This document shows positions 26,620 through 35,837 of a DNA stretch of 55,784 nucleotides, one piece after another. How positions within the stretch are numbered: the first letter of the stretch is position 1; each line of letters opens with the position of its first letter. The stretch is from Fulvimarina manganoxydans (GTDB lineage Bacteria; Pseudomonadota; Alphaproteobacteria; Rhizobiales; Rhizobiaceae). The position numbers and the translations under genes were made by a program. The notes under the pieces are model-generated. The model saw only the letters and a list, made by a program, of their open reading frames with translations, did not search any database and was not told the origin of the DNA. The DNA is taken from positions 1-55,784 of the forward strand of contig NZ_FWXR01000027.1 of NCBI RefSeq assembly GCF_900176465.1. Reading direction: 5' to 3'.

Positions 26620-26850
26620 TCAAGCGTCGCCCTGGCCGAGAGCGGCCGTCAGCGCGGCCATGATCTCGGCCTTGGTGTCGGAGGATTTCACCTCGACGCC
26701 GCGGCGCGCGGCTTCCGCAATCAGCTCGTCCTTCGTCATCTCATCGAGGTCGCGAACTACAGGCTCGTGATCGCTGGTCTCGATCGACTGACCGGGGCGA
26801 AGAAGCCGGCCCTCATGTATGCGAGGTTCGGTGAGAACAACCTTGCCCAT
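26620..26850 (-). CDS. Small head protein with HeH/SAP-like domain
   Basis: 76 aa. The C-terminal half (MTKDELIAEAARRGVEV...TKAEIMAAL) is a helix-extended-loop-helix DNA-binding fold seen in phage head accessory proteins. It starts three bases after the major capsid stop. Possible FI-like packaging accessory. Confidence 0.65.
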   Translation of the reverse strand: MGKVVLTEPRIHEGRLLRPGQSIETSDHEPVVRDLDEMTKDELIAEAARRGVEVKSSDTKAEIMAALTAALGQGDA

Positions 26851-26852
26851 CG

Positions 26853-27881
26853 TCAGGATTTCCTCGCACGAAGGAGAGTCTCAGGCAGGGTGCAGACGAA
26901 CATCGGATAGGAATAGAGCTCCACCCGGTCCCATGCCTCCCGGCCCGACGGATCGGCCAGCAAGAGGCCGTAATATTCCCGGCCGCGCTGATTGAGATAA
27001 GGCTTGAACTCGTTCGCTGGCGAATAGGCGACCTTGAAGGCACCGCGCATGCCGATCGGAAAGAACCGTGCCTTGTCGGTGCCGATCGCGATCGTCGAGC
27101 CATCGTCGGTCCCGCGATAGTCGATGAAGACGATCCCCTCGATCTCGATCGCGGAAAAGCCCTCGATCCCTTCGAGCGTCACCGCCCGCTCGGTGCCGAG
27201 TTTGGTCTCCTTGATCTGCTTGTGATTGACGAGACTGTCATAGAAGCTCGATCCGCACAGCGCCCCGACGCGGGCGGACGGGGTCCAATTGCCCTTGGAG
27301 GCGACGGCCATGGCGCGCTTGATGTCGCGGCATTTCTTGCGAACATCCGTCGTCTCGGTGTCGAGCGCGAAATTGACCTCCGCGGGCTCGGCGACGCCCC
27401 AGAAGTCGAACCAGTCGAGAATGACGGTCGATCCATCGGCGTCGAGCACCTTCCCCTGGATCGCCCCGAAGCGCATATGCTCCCAGGTGAGTTCGAGATC
27501 GTCCATGATCGAGCCGGTTCGATCGCTGATCTCCTGCGCCACTTCACGGGTCTGCAGCTCGAAAGGCAACGCAGTCACCGCGGCGAGCTCTGCGGCAAAG
27601 ACGGTCGACCCCTTGGCGAGCCGCACCGTGTCGAACTTCTGAACCTTGGCGCCCTTCGGGACGAGCTCGGCGGGTGGCTCGCCCAGCTGAGAGGTCGGGA
27701 TGAGCGACATCGTGCCATCCTTCTTGGCAATCGCGATGGTGCGAGAGCGCGAATAGATCGGTTCGAAGAGACCGAGGGAGCCGAGCATCTGCGGCTTGAA
27801 TTCGATCTTTTCCACGATGTCCTCGTGGAATTCGACGACGCCCCAGGCATTCTGGGCGAAGATATTAGTGACGAGGGCCAT
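26853..27881 (-). CDS. Major capsid protein (lambda gpE family)
   Basis: 342 aa, the usual length of gpE. LGLFEPIYSRSRTIAIAKKDG (shown as LGLFEPIYSRS and RTIAIAKKDG), HMRFGAIQGKVLDADG, and the C-terminal PSGREAWDRVELYSYPMFVC match the family. It has the HK97 fold and lies 24 bp after the decoration gene, as D-E in lambda. Confidence 0.9.
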   Translation of the reverse strand: MALVTNIFAQNAWGVVEFHEDIVEKIEFKPQMLGSLGLFEPIYSRSRTIAIAKKDGTMSLIPTSQLGEPPAELVPKGAKVQKFDTVRLAKGSTVFAAELAAVTALPFELQTREVAQEISDRTGSIMDDLELTWEHMRFGAIQGKVLDADGSTVILDWFDFWGVAEPAEVNFALDTETTDVRKKCRDIKRAMAVASKGNWTPSARVGALCGSSFYDSLVNHKQIKETKLGTERAVTLEGIEGFSAIEIEGIVFIDYRGTDDGSTIAIGTDKARFFPIGMRGAFKVAYSPANEFKPYLNQRGREYYGLLLADPSGREAWDRVELYSYPMFVCTLPETLLRARKS

Positions 27882-27905
27882 GAGGTGTCGGCTCCTAAAG
27901 TGAGG

Positions 27906-28280
27906 TCAGCGGGCAATGATGCCGTGGCTCGCGAGGGACGCGACGGCGGCAGTCTTCTGGGCGTCGGTGACGCCCTCGGCGAAATGCAGGACCTCGGCAT
28001 GAACCTCCGTGTCTCGGAGGGTCAGCGTCCGGGTGACGTCGGCAGAGGTCGCGTCACAGCCCTCGAAGAGGATCGCCGCGGCGGTCTGGGATCCGTCCGA
28101 GGCAGCGGGCGCGAAAGCGACGAACTTCTTCGTCGCCGTGACCTGCCCGAGCACGGCACCGGCTTTCAGCGCACCGGCACCGGACGCAACGACGCCGGTC
28201 CCCCGCGAGCGGTAGCCGGTCGCCTCGGACACGATGTAATGGGCAGCGCCCGCAAAACGGTCTTCGGTCAAAACGGTCAT
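27906..28280 (-). CDS. Head decoration protein (lambda gpD family)
   Basis: 124 aa. SRGTGVVASGAGALKAGAVLG and VGVLL-like AAAILFEGCDATSADVTRTL (split quotes) belong to gpD trimers that cement the expanded capsid. Directly upstream of E. Confidence 0.9.
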   Translation of the reverse strand: MTVLTEDRFAGAAHYIVSEATGYRSRGTGVVASGAGALKAGAVLGQVTATKKFVAFAPAASDGSQTAAAILFEGCDATSADVTRTLTLRDTEVHAEVLHFAEGVTDAQKTAAVASLASHGIIAR

Positions 28281-28295
28281 GGGTCGGTCCTTTCG

Positions 28296-28730
28296 TCAGC
28301 GCCGCTTGTTGGTGCGCGCGACAGCCTCGGAGAGAGCGGCCGTCGATTTCTGCCTCTCGCCAGCGCCGATACCGGCAGCGGCCAGGCTGTCGGGGATGCT
28401 CGCCCGCTCGGTGAGATGCGCCCCGGGGAGCGTTGGGCGCCCGTTGCCCTGGTGAGCGACGCCCGCGGCCGGGCCAGCATCGGCAATGTGCTTGGTCGCA
28501 AAGGCCGTCGCCTTCTCGGCCGAGAGGCCTTCGGCCAGAAACTCGACGGCGGCCGACATGCGGGCGGCGTTGCCGGCAATGCCTTCGGCGCCGAGAACGG
28601 CCGCGACGTCGGCGATGCCTTCGCTACGACCGGCCTTGCGGCCCTCGTCTCGCGCCGTGGCGACCTTCGCCGCATGCTCGCCCTGGGATGGGCCTTGATG
28701 AGCGGCGGGCACGCCTGTCTCATTCTCCAT
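28296..28730 (-). CDS. Nested scaffold protein in frame with the protease gene (lambda Nu3-like)
   Basis: 144 aa, starting at an internal ATG of the protease gene. AAGGAG (28738-28743) stands seven bases before ATG 28730, a much better ribosome-binding site than chance, and the product (MENETGVPAAHQGP...) is an Ala/Glu-rich helical polypeptide typical of scaffolds. In lambda, Nu3 is expressed from within C in the same way. The 3' region after the S49 fold has no protease motif. Confidence 0.7.
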   Translation of the reverse strand: MENETGVPAAHQGPSQGEHAAKVATARDEGRKAGRSEGIADVAAVLGAEGIAGNAARMSAAVEFLAEGLSAEKATAFATKHIADAGPAAGVAHQGNGRPTLPGAHLTERASIPDSLAAAGIGAGERQKSTAALSEAVARTNKRR

Positions 28731-29627
28731 TTTTCTTCTCCTTGAACTTGGCTGACTGGATCGAGCCGATGAGGCCCGCTGAAGATCGGCGAGGACCGCT
28801 TCGAAGGTTCCGACCCGATCGGCGATGCCTGCCGCGACCGCTGCCGGACCGACAAAGATGCGGGCCTCGGTCGCAGCGGCCGCTTTCGCGGTCAGTCGTG
28901 AACCGCGGCCCTTGCCAACGGCGCTCGTGAAGGCGCCATAGAAGGCGTCGACCTCGGCCTGCAGGTCGGATCGAACGGATTCGGGCAAAGGCTCGAAGGG
29001 ATTGCCATCGACTTTGTGAGCCCCGGCAAAGATCAGGGTTGGCGTCACGCCTTCCTCGGCGAGCTGGCGGGAAATATCGGCGTGAAGAAGCACCACGCCG
29101 ATCGAGCCCGATATGCTCGTCTCGCTCGACACGATCTCGCTGGCGCCCGACGCGATCGCATAGGCTGCCGAACAGGCCATGCCATTGACGACAGCTACGG
29201 TTCGCTTGGTCTTCGCCAGATCGCGGACCATAGAAGCGGTCTCCATCGCTCCGGTCGCCTCGCCTCCAGGCGACGCCATGTCGAGGATCACCGAATGAAC
29301 GGCCGGATCGGACGCCGCCGTCTTCAGCTGATGCTGTATGCCCTCATAAGAGGTGAGCCCCGACGAAGCGCCGATCCAGGCCCCGCGATTGACCAGCGAG
29401 CCGGTGATCGTGACGATCGCGACGCCGCCCGAGACCCGGTAAGGATTGATGCTGATCGGCTGGCCGTTCGCATCCCGCCGATACGGGTCGCCCTCGAACC
29501 GGCTGGCCTCCGGCGACGAAAGGCCGATGCGACCCGATAGGACCGACAGGATGACCTGCGCCTTGTCCGGCGTGATCAAGAGCGGGCGGTTCAGAACGCG
29601 ATCCGCGATATGAGCCAGAACTGTCAT
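28296..29627 (-). CDS. Head maturation protease, S49/SppA-like (lambda gpC family)
   Basis: 443 aa. The ClpP-like S49 core is at ~60-240: ILDMASPGGEATGAMETA, NGMACSAAYAIASGA (nucleophile Ser), SISGSIGVVLLHADIS with downstream Lys in THLIFAGAHKVDGNPF-like (here IFAGAHKVDGNPF). The C-terminal ~150 residues are the fused scaffold. It cleaves scaffold and portal during prohead maturation. ATG overlaps the portal stop. Confidence 0.9.
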   Translation of the reverse strand: MTVLAHIADRVLNRPLLITPDKAQVILSVLSGRIGLSSPEASRFEGDPYRRDANGQPISINPYRVSGGVAIVTITGSLVNRGAWIGASSGLTSYEGIQHQLKTAASDPAVHSVILDMASPGGEATGAMETASMVRDLAKTKRTVAVVNGMACSAAYAIASGASEIVSSETSISGSIGVVLLHADISRQLAEEGVTPTLIFAGAHKVDGNPFEPLPESVRSDLQAEVDAFYGAFTSAVGKGRGSRLTAKAAAATEARIFVGPAAVAAGIADRVGTFEAVLADLQRASSARSSQPSSRRRKMENETGVPAAHQGPSQGEHAAKVATARDEGRKAGRSEGIADVAAVLGAEGIAGNAARMSAAVEFLAEGLSAEKATAFATKHIADAGPAAGVAHQGNGRPTLPGAHLTERASIPDSLAAAGIGAGERQKSTAALSEAVARTNKRR

Positions 29628-31270
29628 TGAGACCCTCCTCTTGGCGCCGGGCCTCTTTGTGATGCGCCTGCCTGCGGAAGGATGGCCGCCGGCTCCGGAT
29701 CGAGCATCTGGTCGATGTCCGCCCCTCCATTGGTGACGCCGCCATGAATGGTGAGGTCCTCGCGCCGCGCCTTCTCATAGGCGCGCTGCTGATAGACATC
29801 CTCCCAGTCCTCGCCGAGATCGGCGCAGATCTGTTCGTCGGTCATGGTGCCCATCAAGCGGTACATCTCATGGGCCTTGGCGGCCTTCAGCTCGTCGGCG
29901 ACAGGCTTGGCCGGTCCTCGCCATGTCGCCCGGCAGATCGCCGCCTTGTGCGCAAGAAAAGCTTCGATGCCGCCAGGAATTTCGAGATAGCCATTGTCGA
30001 TTTCCTCCTCGAGGAAGGCTTCGAGGGCGGCATCGGAGATCGGCACCGGCACATGCTTGCGGCGATAGAGAACCAGCGGCCATTGCTTGGCGATGCCGGC
30101 GCGGACCGAGGAATAGGTCGCTCCGCGAAAGTCGCCGGTCAGGTCCTCGAACATCGCACCCGCGCAGCGCGCGATTTCGCGCAGGAGAAAATTCGCGAAG
30201 GGCTCGTAATTGGCGTTTGGCGACTTCGACGAATGAAGCATCAGCTTTTCGCCGGGCAGAAGATGAGCAACACCCGATCCCCGCCCGAGATCGATATCGA
30301 CATTCTGATGCCAGCCGAGCTTCTGGGCCATGAAGGCCATGAAGCCGCCGGGCCCTTCCAGCTGGCCGGTGGCGGTCGGCGCCGGCGACAGGGCGTCGAG
30401 AACCTCGCTCGTCGGATAGTCGCTCTCGACGGTGGCGGCGAAGATCGCATGGATCATCGTCGCCGTGAGGGTCGCGTTCGACAGTTGATCATAATCCCGA
30501 AGCACTTTCAGGATCGGCGCGAAGGGCGTGATGCCCCGCACCTGTCCCGCCGTGCCGTCGAAGACATGAGCGATGATCGGGCGCCCATAGCCATCGCGGG
30601 CGGCCTTGCGAAGTTCGGTCCGCATCCCGAAGCGGGATTTCACCTCGAAGAGGTAGCCTGCCGGTGCGCCATGACCGTCAATGAACACCCCATGATCGAG
30701 CCGCTCCAATTCACTGGACTTCTGGCTCAGCCAATGGGCCGGCAGGAGCCGAAGCTTCGTGCGCCATTCGATCCCCGGTCGCTCGATCGAGGGAAGCTCG
30801 GCCACTGCCTCGCCGGCACCGAACCAGGAGCGGACGGAGGCCGCCTGGATCTGCGCCAGCGTGTAGCGTCCCCCGGCATCGCAGGCCCAACGGTTCGACG
30901 CCCAGGCCTGGAAGCGCCGCTCCGCCCGCCGCGCCCAGGCCGCCGACTGCGCCTCGTCCCATCCGGCCCATGAGAAGTCGGGCTTCAGATTTGGCTTGAG
31001 ACCGTCGCCGATCATCAACGAGATCATCTGCTCGGTGACACCGGCAATCCAGCCATTGTTGTGGAGCGCATCGACCGCGCGAGCCGCCGCCCGGCCCCAG
31101 GCGATGCGAACATCCTCCTTGGCGTCGCGCAGGATCGGCGTCGGGATCGCAAGGATCTGCGCCTCGGGCAGACCGCGCAGATAGCCGGCAGCCGGTTGAG
31201 GACGCAGTCCGCCCTCACCGACCGTCAGAGCGCCCCTGACCCGGCTTCCAATCGCTTGCATGAGGCCCAT
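29624..31270 (-). CDS. Portal protein (lambda gpB family)
   Basis: 548 aa. Starting MGLMQAIGSRVRGALTVGEGG. Then VDALHNNGWIAGVTEQ, GDGLKPNLKPDF, AGEAVAELPSIERPG and the FEDLTGDFRGATYSSVRAG block of the gpB family are visible. Twelve copies form the DNA gateway. A longer in-frame extension to 31438 overlaps the terminase gene and is rejected. ATG 31270 is 26 bp after the terminase stop. Confidence 0.9.
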   Translation of the reverse strand: MGLMQAIGSRVRGALTVGEGGLRPQPAAGYLRGLPEAQILAIPTPILRDAKEDVRIAWGRAAARAVDALHNNGWIAGVTEQMISLMIGDGLKPNLKPDFSWAGWDEAQSAAWARRAERRFQAWASNRWACDAGGRYTLAQIQAASVRSWFGAGEAVAELPSIERPGIEWRTKLRLLPAHWLSQKSSELERLDHGVFIDGHGAPAGYLFEVKSRFGMRTELRKAARDGYGRPIIAHVFDGTAGQVRGITPFAPILKVLRDYDQLSNATLTATMIHAIFAATVESDYPTSEVLDALSPAPTATGQLEGPGGFMAFMAQKLGWHQNVDIDLGRGSGVAHLLPGEKLMLHSSKSPNANYEPFANFLLREIARCAGAMFEDLTGDFRGATYSSVRAGIAKQWPLVLYRRKHVPVPISDAALEAFLEEEIDNGYLEIPGGIEAFLAHKAAICRATWRGPAKPVADELKAAKAHEMYRLMGTMTDEQICADLGEDWEDVYQQRAYEKARREDLTIHGGVTNGGADIDQMLDPEPAAILPQAGASQRGPAPRGGSQ

Positions 31271-31295
31271 GCCGATCCTTCGATTTAAGATGGTG

Positions 31296-33389
31296 TCAGT
31301 CTCTGCGGTTGAGCGCCGCCGAAAGATCGGCAAGGCTCGGACCGGTGACATTCGTCTGCGACTTGGCCGTCGGCCGGAACGGGTCCACCGGCGGCGAAAA
31401 GAGATCGGGCGCGCTTTCGCTGCCATGAACGGCGACAAGAAGATCGGCCCAACGCTCGCCCGTCAGGCGGCGCTGGCGCTCCAGATGCCAGCCAAGCGCC
31501 GTCGCATAGACCGAACAATCGAACCAGTCGTTCTTGCGGCCTGGCAGTTTCTTCCATTCGCGAACCGCGCGCGGACTGATCAGCCGGCTTTTGCGCCCGC
31601 GGGCCGACTGGATTGTCTCTTCCGGATCGACGAGGCGCTCGGCCGTCAGCTCCTTGGCGAAATCCTCGTCGACGATCGAAGGCGTCAGATGCAGCGTGTT
31701 CCTCGGGAACTGCCCGGCGCCGTCCGGCCCCGTCATGAAGTTCGACAGGCCGCCGACGACCTCCGTCTTCACATCGTAGTTTCCGACCGGATAGAGCAGC
31801 ACCCGCGCCTGAACACGCCCCCGCTCGTCCTTCACCTCGCGCTTGACCGGCGTTCCGAGCCAGGCGAGGCCCGGCTGATGGCGCCCGTCAAGCGGCAACA
31901 CCGCCGGGCGACCGGCGCAGAACCGATAGACCCGATCGGTCGCAAAGCCGGAATCGACGCCGGACAGATCGAGCCCGATCTCGCCGCCATTCGGCGTCCG
32001 ATAGGTTTCCTGCAGCGCGTCGGCGAGCGCGATCCAGGGCTCGTCGCTGCGATCGGGCTCGCCCTCGAAGACGCGGGCATCGATGACGAAGCGCTGGCCG
32101 CGCGGACCGATCGCCATGACCAGCCACTTGATGCCATAGCCTTGAACGTCGGCCGCCGAGACCAGCAGGCCGGCATCGGCGGGCACGATGCGCGCTTCAT
32201 AGGGCCGAGCGCGCGCGGCCTGGACCAGAGATTCCCAATCCAGCGCCAGACCGCCCGGATCATAGGGCTCGGCCAGATCCTGCTGGCAGAACACCCGCAT
32301 TTTCGAGGCGTCCTGCTCGGCGTCTTCGGCGCGGGCGAGAATGTCCGCGAACCGCTCCTTCGGCGCATAGGCCGCCCAGAGATGATAGCTCGGCTGCCAA
32401 TCGCGGCACCGGCCCTCGCATGGGGGGCAGCGCCAGCGCTGAATTGCCTCCGCATCGAGCCGGTCGGGCACCGCCTCTTCACCCTCGCCGACGCGGGTCG
32501 CGATCCAGACGCCGCCAGCGAGAAGCTCGGCCTTGTGCCCGTCGAGGATCATTCCATCGCAGGACAGGCACCGGATATGAACAGGTCCAGCCTCACTTGA
32601 GGGCCGCATCTGGTCAAAGGTCAGCGGCTGATAAGTCCCGCAATGGGGGCAGGGCACATAATAGAACCGCCGATCACCCGCCTCAAAATCGGCCGTGATC
32701 GCGCAGTCGCCGAGAAGTCCCGGCGTCGATCCTTCCCACTCCTTGGCGAGATCGCCATACATCTTCTGGCGCGAGCGCGCCTGATCCCGAGGGCTGCCGC
32801 GCCCGTCGACATCGGCCGGATAGCCGGTGACCTCATCCATGGCGAGATATTTGATCGAGACCATCTGCAGGCCCTTCGACGAGCCTGCATTGACCACCTG
32901 ACAGAAGCCGCCGGCATAGCGCTTGAAGCTCGTCGTCGAGCCCTGCTCGTCGCGCGAGGAGACCGGAACCACCTTGTGCCGGATGCGCGGCGAGGCGTCG
33001 ATCGTCGGCTGCAGCTTCACCCGATTGAACTTCGTCGCCTCCTCCAGCGTCGGCAGAACGATCATCATCGAGCCGGGCGCTTGGTCGACGATGAAGCCGA
33101 ACCAGTTTTCGATCGCCGTCGACTTGCCGAGCTGGGCCGCCCATCGCGCCGTCACGCGCCGGGCCGGATGGTCCGGATGAAGGCAGTCCTGTGGCTCGCG
33201 CAGATACGGCACCCGGTCGGTTCGGAATGGTCCCGGCCAAGGCGACCCGGATTCGGCCGAGACAACGCGATAGCGATCCGCCCATTCCGAAATGGTCAGC
33301 TCTTCGACCGGTCGGCTTGCCGAGGCCAGACCGCCAAAGAGAACCGTCTCGCCGGCGGCGAGATCGGGAAAGGCGAGGCGGGCATCCAT
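31296..33389 (-). CDS. Terminase large subunit (lambda GpA family)
   Basis: 697 aa. N-terminal ATPase: Walker-A-like RWAAQLGKST (~85-95), Walker B YLAMDEV (~180), coupling region, then Cys clusters (CPHCG, CLSCDG, CPPCEGRC) usual in GpA-type terminases, and a C-terminal nuclease with VSAADVQ and DLSGVDSG acidic residues. It cuts and translocates DNA, probably with cohesive ends. Confidence 0.92.
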   Translation of the reverse strand: MDARLAFPDLAAGETVLFGGLASASRPVEELTISEWADRYRVVSAESGSPWPGPFRTDRVPYLREPQDCLHPDHPARRVTARWAAQLGKSTAIENWFGFIVDQAPGSMMIVLPTLEEATKFNRVKLQPTIDASPRIRHKVVPVSSRDEQGSTTSFKRYAGGFCQVVNAGSSKGLQMVSIKYLAMDEVTGYPADVDGRGSPRDQARSRQKMYGDLAKEWEGSTPGLLGDCAITADFEAGDRRFYYVPCPHCGTYQPLTFDQMRPSSEAGPVHIRCLSCDGMILDGHKAELLAGGVWIATRVGEGEEAVPDRLDAEAIQRWRCPPCEGRCRDWQPSYHLWAAYAPKERFADILARAEDAEQDASKMRVFCQQDLAEPYDPGGLALDWESLVQAARARPYEARIVPADAGLLVSAADVQGYGIKWLVMAIGPRGQRFVIDARVFEGEPDRSDEPWIALADALQETYRTPNGGEIGLDLSGVDSGFATDRVYRFCAGRPAVLPLDGRHQPGLAWLGTPVKREVKDERGRVQARVLLYPVGNYDVKTEVVGGLSNFMTGPDGAGQFPRNTLHLTPSIVDEDFAKELTAERLVDPEETIQSARGRKSRLISPRAVREWKKLPGRKNDWFDCSVYATALGWHLERQRRLTGERWADLLVAVHGSESAPDLFSPPVDPFRPTAKSQTNVTGPSLADLSAALNRRD

Positions 33390-33398
33390 GCCGACGGT

Positions 33399-34049
33399 CT
33401 ATTGAAGCCGCAGCTCGGACGGGGCACCGCCGTCATGGCCGGCAGTCTCCGACACGTCAGCGGCCCCATTATCAGCGGCACGGCGCATCTGATCGAGCCG
33501 GTCGAGCATCTCGCGATGGAAGACCGTGAGGCCCTGACGCGCGAATTTCTTGAAGGCAACGCGCGCCTGACGCTCGTCCCAACCGAAGCGCAGCGAGACC
33601 TCCGCCGCCTCCGTCTCGATCGCCCGCTCGAAGGCGCTCGTCATCAGAGCGACCGCCTCGCGGCCCGCCCGGTCGACCTCGGCCGTCGGCGTCAGTTGCC
33701 GGCGCTTGGCCGCGAGCTCCATCTCGCGCAGCTCGGCATCGGCGAGAGCCTTCCGGGCGACACCATCGGATTGCGTCCCGGCGAACCGCCGCTGGCCGCT
33801 CGGCGGCGCGTTCCGGGCGACCGGCGCCGGCGTCGCAGTGCCCGTCACGATCGGCCTCAGACGGACATTCTCGGAGCGATGCTGCGCCAGGGCGCCGAAC
33901 TCAACGAGATTGCTGCGCCCCTCGCGCCGCGTCTCCAAAGCCTCCGCATGCTGCGAGACATACCGGGAGAGGGTCGAGCGATCGACGATGTCGCCAGCGG
34001 CCGACAGCCGCGCCGCCGCCTCCGTGATCGACACCCACTCTTCGCTCAT
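33399..34049 (-). CDS. Terminase small subunit (Nu1-like, HTH)
   Basis: 216 aa. N-terminal winged-helix (EEWVSITEAAARLSAAGDIV, RSTLSRYVSQH), then a long helical part (ARKALADAELREMELAAKRRQLTP). This is the layout of Nu1-type packaging proteins that recognise cos. ATG 34049 begins at the HTH; MRVERA upstream is not needed. It lies 10 bp before terL. Confidence 0.8.
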   Translation of the reverse strand: MSEEWVSITEAAARLSAAGDIVDRSTLSRYVSQHAEALETRREGRSNLVEFGALAQHRSENVRLRPIVTGTATPAPVARNAPPSGQRRFAGTQSDGVARKALADAELREMELAAKRRQLTPTAEVDRAGREAVALMTSAFERAIETEAAEVSLRFGWDERQARVAFKKFARQGLTVFHREMLDRLDQMRRAADNGAADVSETAGHDGGAPSELRLQ

Positions 34050-34228
34050 CGCTCTCTCAACCCTCAAAGCCCCATCCGTGCGCCCACACGTGCATCAACT
34101 GTGCGTCCGTGTACCGCTTTCCGACCCACCCACTGGCGATTTTCCAGGGCTCCCCCGTGCCGCGCGTGGGGGTTTGGCGCAAACGGTCCCTATGCCGGGG
34201 GTGGCCCCGAGCCACCCGCCGGGTCGCC

Positions 34229-34810
34229 TCAGCGGAAGAGGCCGCCCGAGGCGCGGTTGACGTCGTAGAGCACGCGCCGCTCCAGATCGCTGTTCATCAT
34301 GCCTTCCCAGGCCGCGGCCGTCGCACCCTTGACCATTTCGTCCGGGATCACGACGCCCGAGCGGGCCGACGCCACGGGCCATTTCCCGCTCGTCTCCCGG
34401 TACATCACATGACCGCCGAACCGTGTGGTATCGACACGATCGGGCCAGGCGCCGCCGCGCATGAAGGAACCCGGATAGAGCGTTGCTCGCCCGAAAGGCT
34501 TGGCGATCACGCCCGCCTCGCTCTCCTTCGGCGAGAAGAACGTCACTCGGATGTTCCCACCTTGCGAGGCCAGAACGTGCCGAAGGTTCGACGAGCGAGC
34601 CTTTTGCTCCTTGACCGCCGCAACGATCGTCTTTCGACGAAGGCCGGTCTGTTTGGTGAGATTTTGGCGCACCTTCCTGCGCGCCTTGCCGCCCGTATGG
34701 TTCAGCGCCTGCGCAAAAGCACTGTTGAGCTTTGCATCGCTCAGGCCGCGAAAGCCCCGCATCATCCGCTCAAGACCCGAGCGGTCATCCCAGCGGATCA
34801 CGACGGTCAT
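34229..34810 (-). CDS. Minor tail protein Z-like
   Basis: 193 aa. MTVVIRWDDRSGLERMMRGF, KARRKVRQNLTKQTGLRRKTI and RATLYPGSFMRGGAWPDRV are visible. The basic central block and KQTGLR pattern are those of phage minor tail protein Z (tail terminator/head-tail connector). The 283-aa frame extending upstream passes through a terminator hairpin and is not chosen. The 180-bp gap to terS (34050-34228) has no gene; a cos site could be in it (inference). Confidence 0.7.
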   Translation of the reverse strand: MTVVIRWDDRSGLERMMRGFRGLSDAKLNSAFAQALNHTGGKARRKVRQNLTKQTGLRRKTIVAAVKEQKARSSNLRHVLASQGGNIRVTFFSPKESEAGVIAKPFGRATLYPGSFMRGGAWPDRVDTTRFGGHVMYRETSGKWPVASARSGVVIPDEMVKGATAAAWEGMMNSDLERRVLYDVNRASGGLFR

Positions 34811-34825
34811 GGGTGATCTCCCAAA

Positions 34826-34856
34826 CAAAAACGCCCCGGGTGGGTGACCCGAGGCG
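34826..34856 (-). terminator. Terminator between early gene at 34905 and the late operon
   Basis: Minus strand CGCCTCGGGT-CACCC-ACCCGGGGCG, a 10-bp stem with one wobble, followed by TTTTTGTTT. It marks the end of the early leftward region. Confidence 0.8.
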
Positions 34857-34904
34857 CTCGATCTTTTCATCTGTGCTTGGTATCCACCAAATTCCTGCCG
34901 CAGG

Positions 34905-35798
34905 TCAAGCCGCCCTTGTGGATAACTTTGCCTCGCCTTCGCCCTCAGGAGACCGCAGGCGCGCATTGCCGGGGTTTTCCGCTTCGAAAGTCTCGCCAGC
35001 GATCCCGCTCTCCCAGGGCCAGAGCGGTCGATCGCTGCGCCCGATCTCTTCGCCGATCGCCGCGCCAACTTCGGCGGCAAGCACGTTCAGCGACAGAACC
35101 CAAGCCTGATAGTCGGCCCGGTCAGCGACCAGGATCGCCAGATCCGGCGCAACCACCGTCTTGCGATAGGCTCCGCGATAGGGCCGCCCCTTGATCCGAT
35201 CATAGCCATCGATCTCGACCTCATGCGTCGGGCGCCCTTCGCCGTCTTGCCGAAGAACGCGCCGAAACCAGCGCGGCTTACCGTTCGGCCCGGTGACATC
35301 ACGCCGGACATATCGCTCTTCGGCGGCGAAATCCGGCACGGTTCCGAGCATGGCGAGGCGGATCAAGGCGCCCGGCACCCGGTTTTCGCCGAGCCGCGCC
35401 ATGGCAATGCCCCGCGCCATAGCGTCTTCGCGCTCTTCGTCGGTCAAGGCCGAGCCATGGCTGAGCCGGATATCGGCGAGCAGATCATAGCCGTCCGGCG
35501 CCTCGAAGCTCACATCGGCCATCCGCTTCACCGCCTGGCCGATGATCACGGCATGGGGATGCGGATCGCATTCGGCCGAGTGGTCGATCGTACACCAGAA
35601 GCCGTTCATGTGATCGATCTCGACGCCGAGTTTGGCGAGATTGTCGAACATGCTCCAACCCGATCCGAAGCCAGCCACCTTCCCCGATCCCGCCTTCGGC
35701 AGCTCTTCCCGGAACGCCCAGGCCAACCAGGCTTCGATCGAGGCCGATCTTCCCGCTATTTCAGCGTATCGTCCCACACCTTCCCGCACCGTTTTCAT
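34905..35798 (-). CDS. Phage hypothetical protein, 297 aa
   Basis: 297 aa with MKTVREGVGRYAEIAG, GFGSGWSMFDNLAKLGVEID, YDLLADIRLSHGSALTDEE and a repeated basic part KGRPYRGAYRKTVVAPDLA. The central GYDLLADIRLSHGSAL region and clusters of His/Cys near residues 65-80 (WCTIDHSAECDPHPH) look like a conserved but uncharacterised phage family. It lies between the packaging genes and the G-rich intergenic region. Confidence 0.65.
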   Translation of the reverse strand: MKTVREGVGRYAEIAGRSASIEAWLAWAFREELPKAGSGKVAGFGSGWSMFDNLAKLGVEIDHMNGFWCTIDHSAECDPHPHAVIIGQAVKRMADVSFEAPDGYDLLADIRLSHGSALTDEEREDAMARGIAMARLGENRVPGALIRLAMLGTVPDFAAEERYVRRDVTGPNGKPRWFRRVLRQDGEGRPTHEVEIDGYDRIKGRPYRGAYRKTVVAPDLAILVADRADYQAWVLSLNVLAAEVGAAIGEEIGRSDRPLWPWESGIAGETFEAENPGNARLRSPEGEGEAKLSTRAA

Positions 35799-35837
35799 GT
35801 CTTTTCCAGCCTTTTCAGTAGTTTATTGAATTGGATT

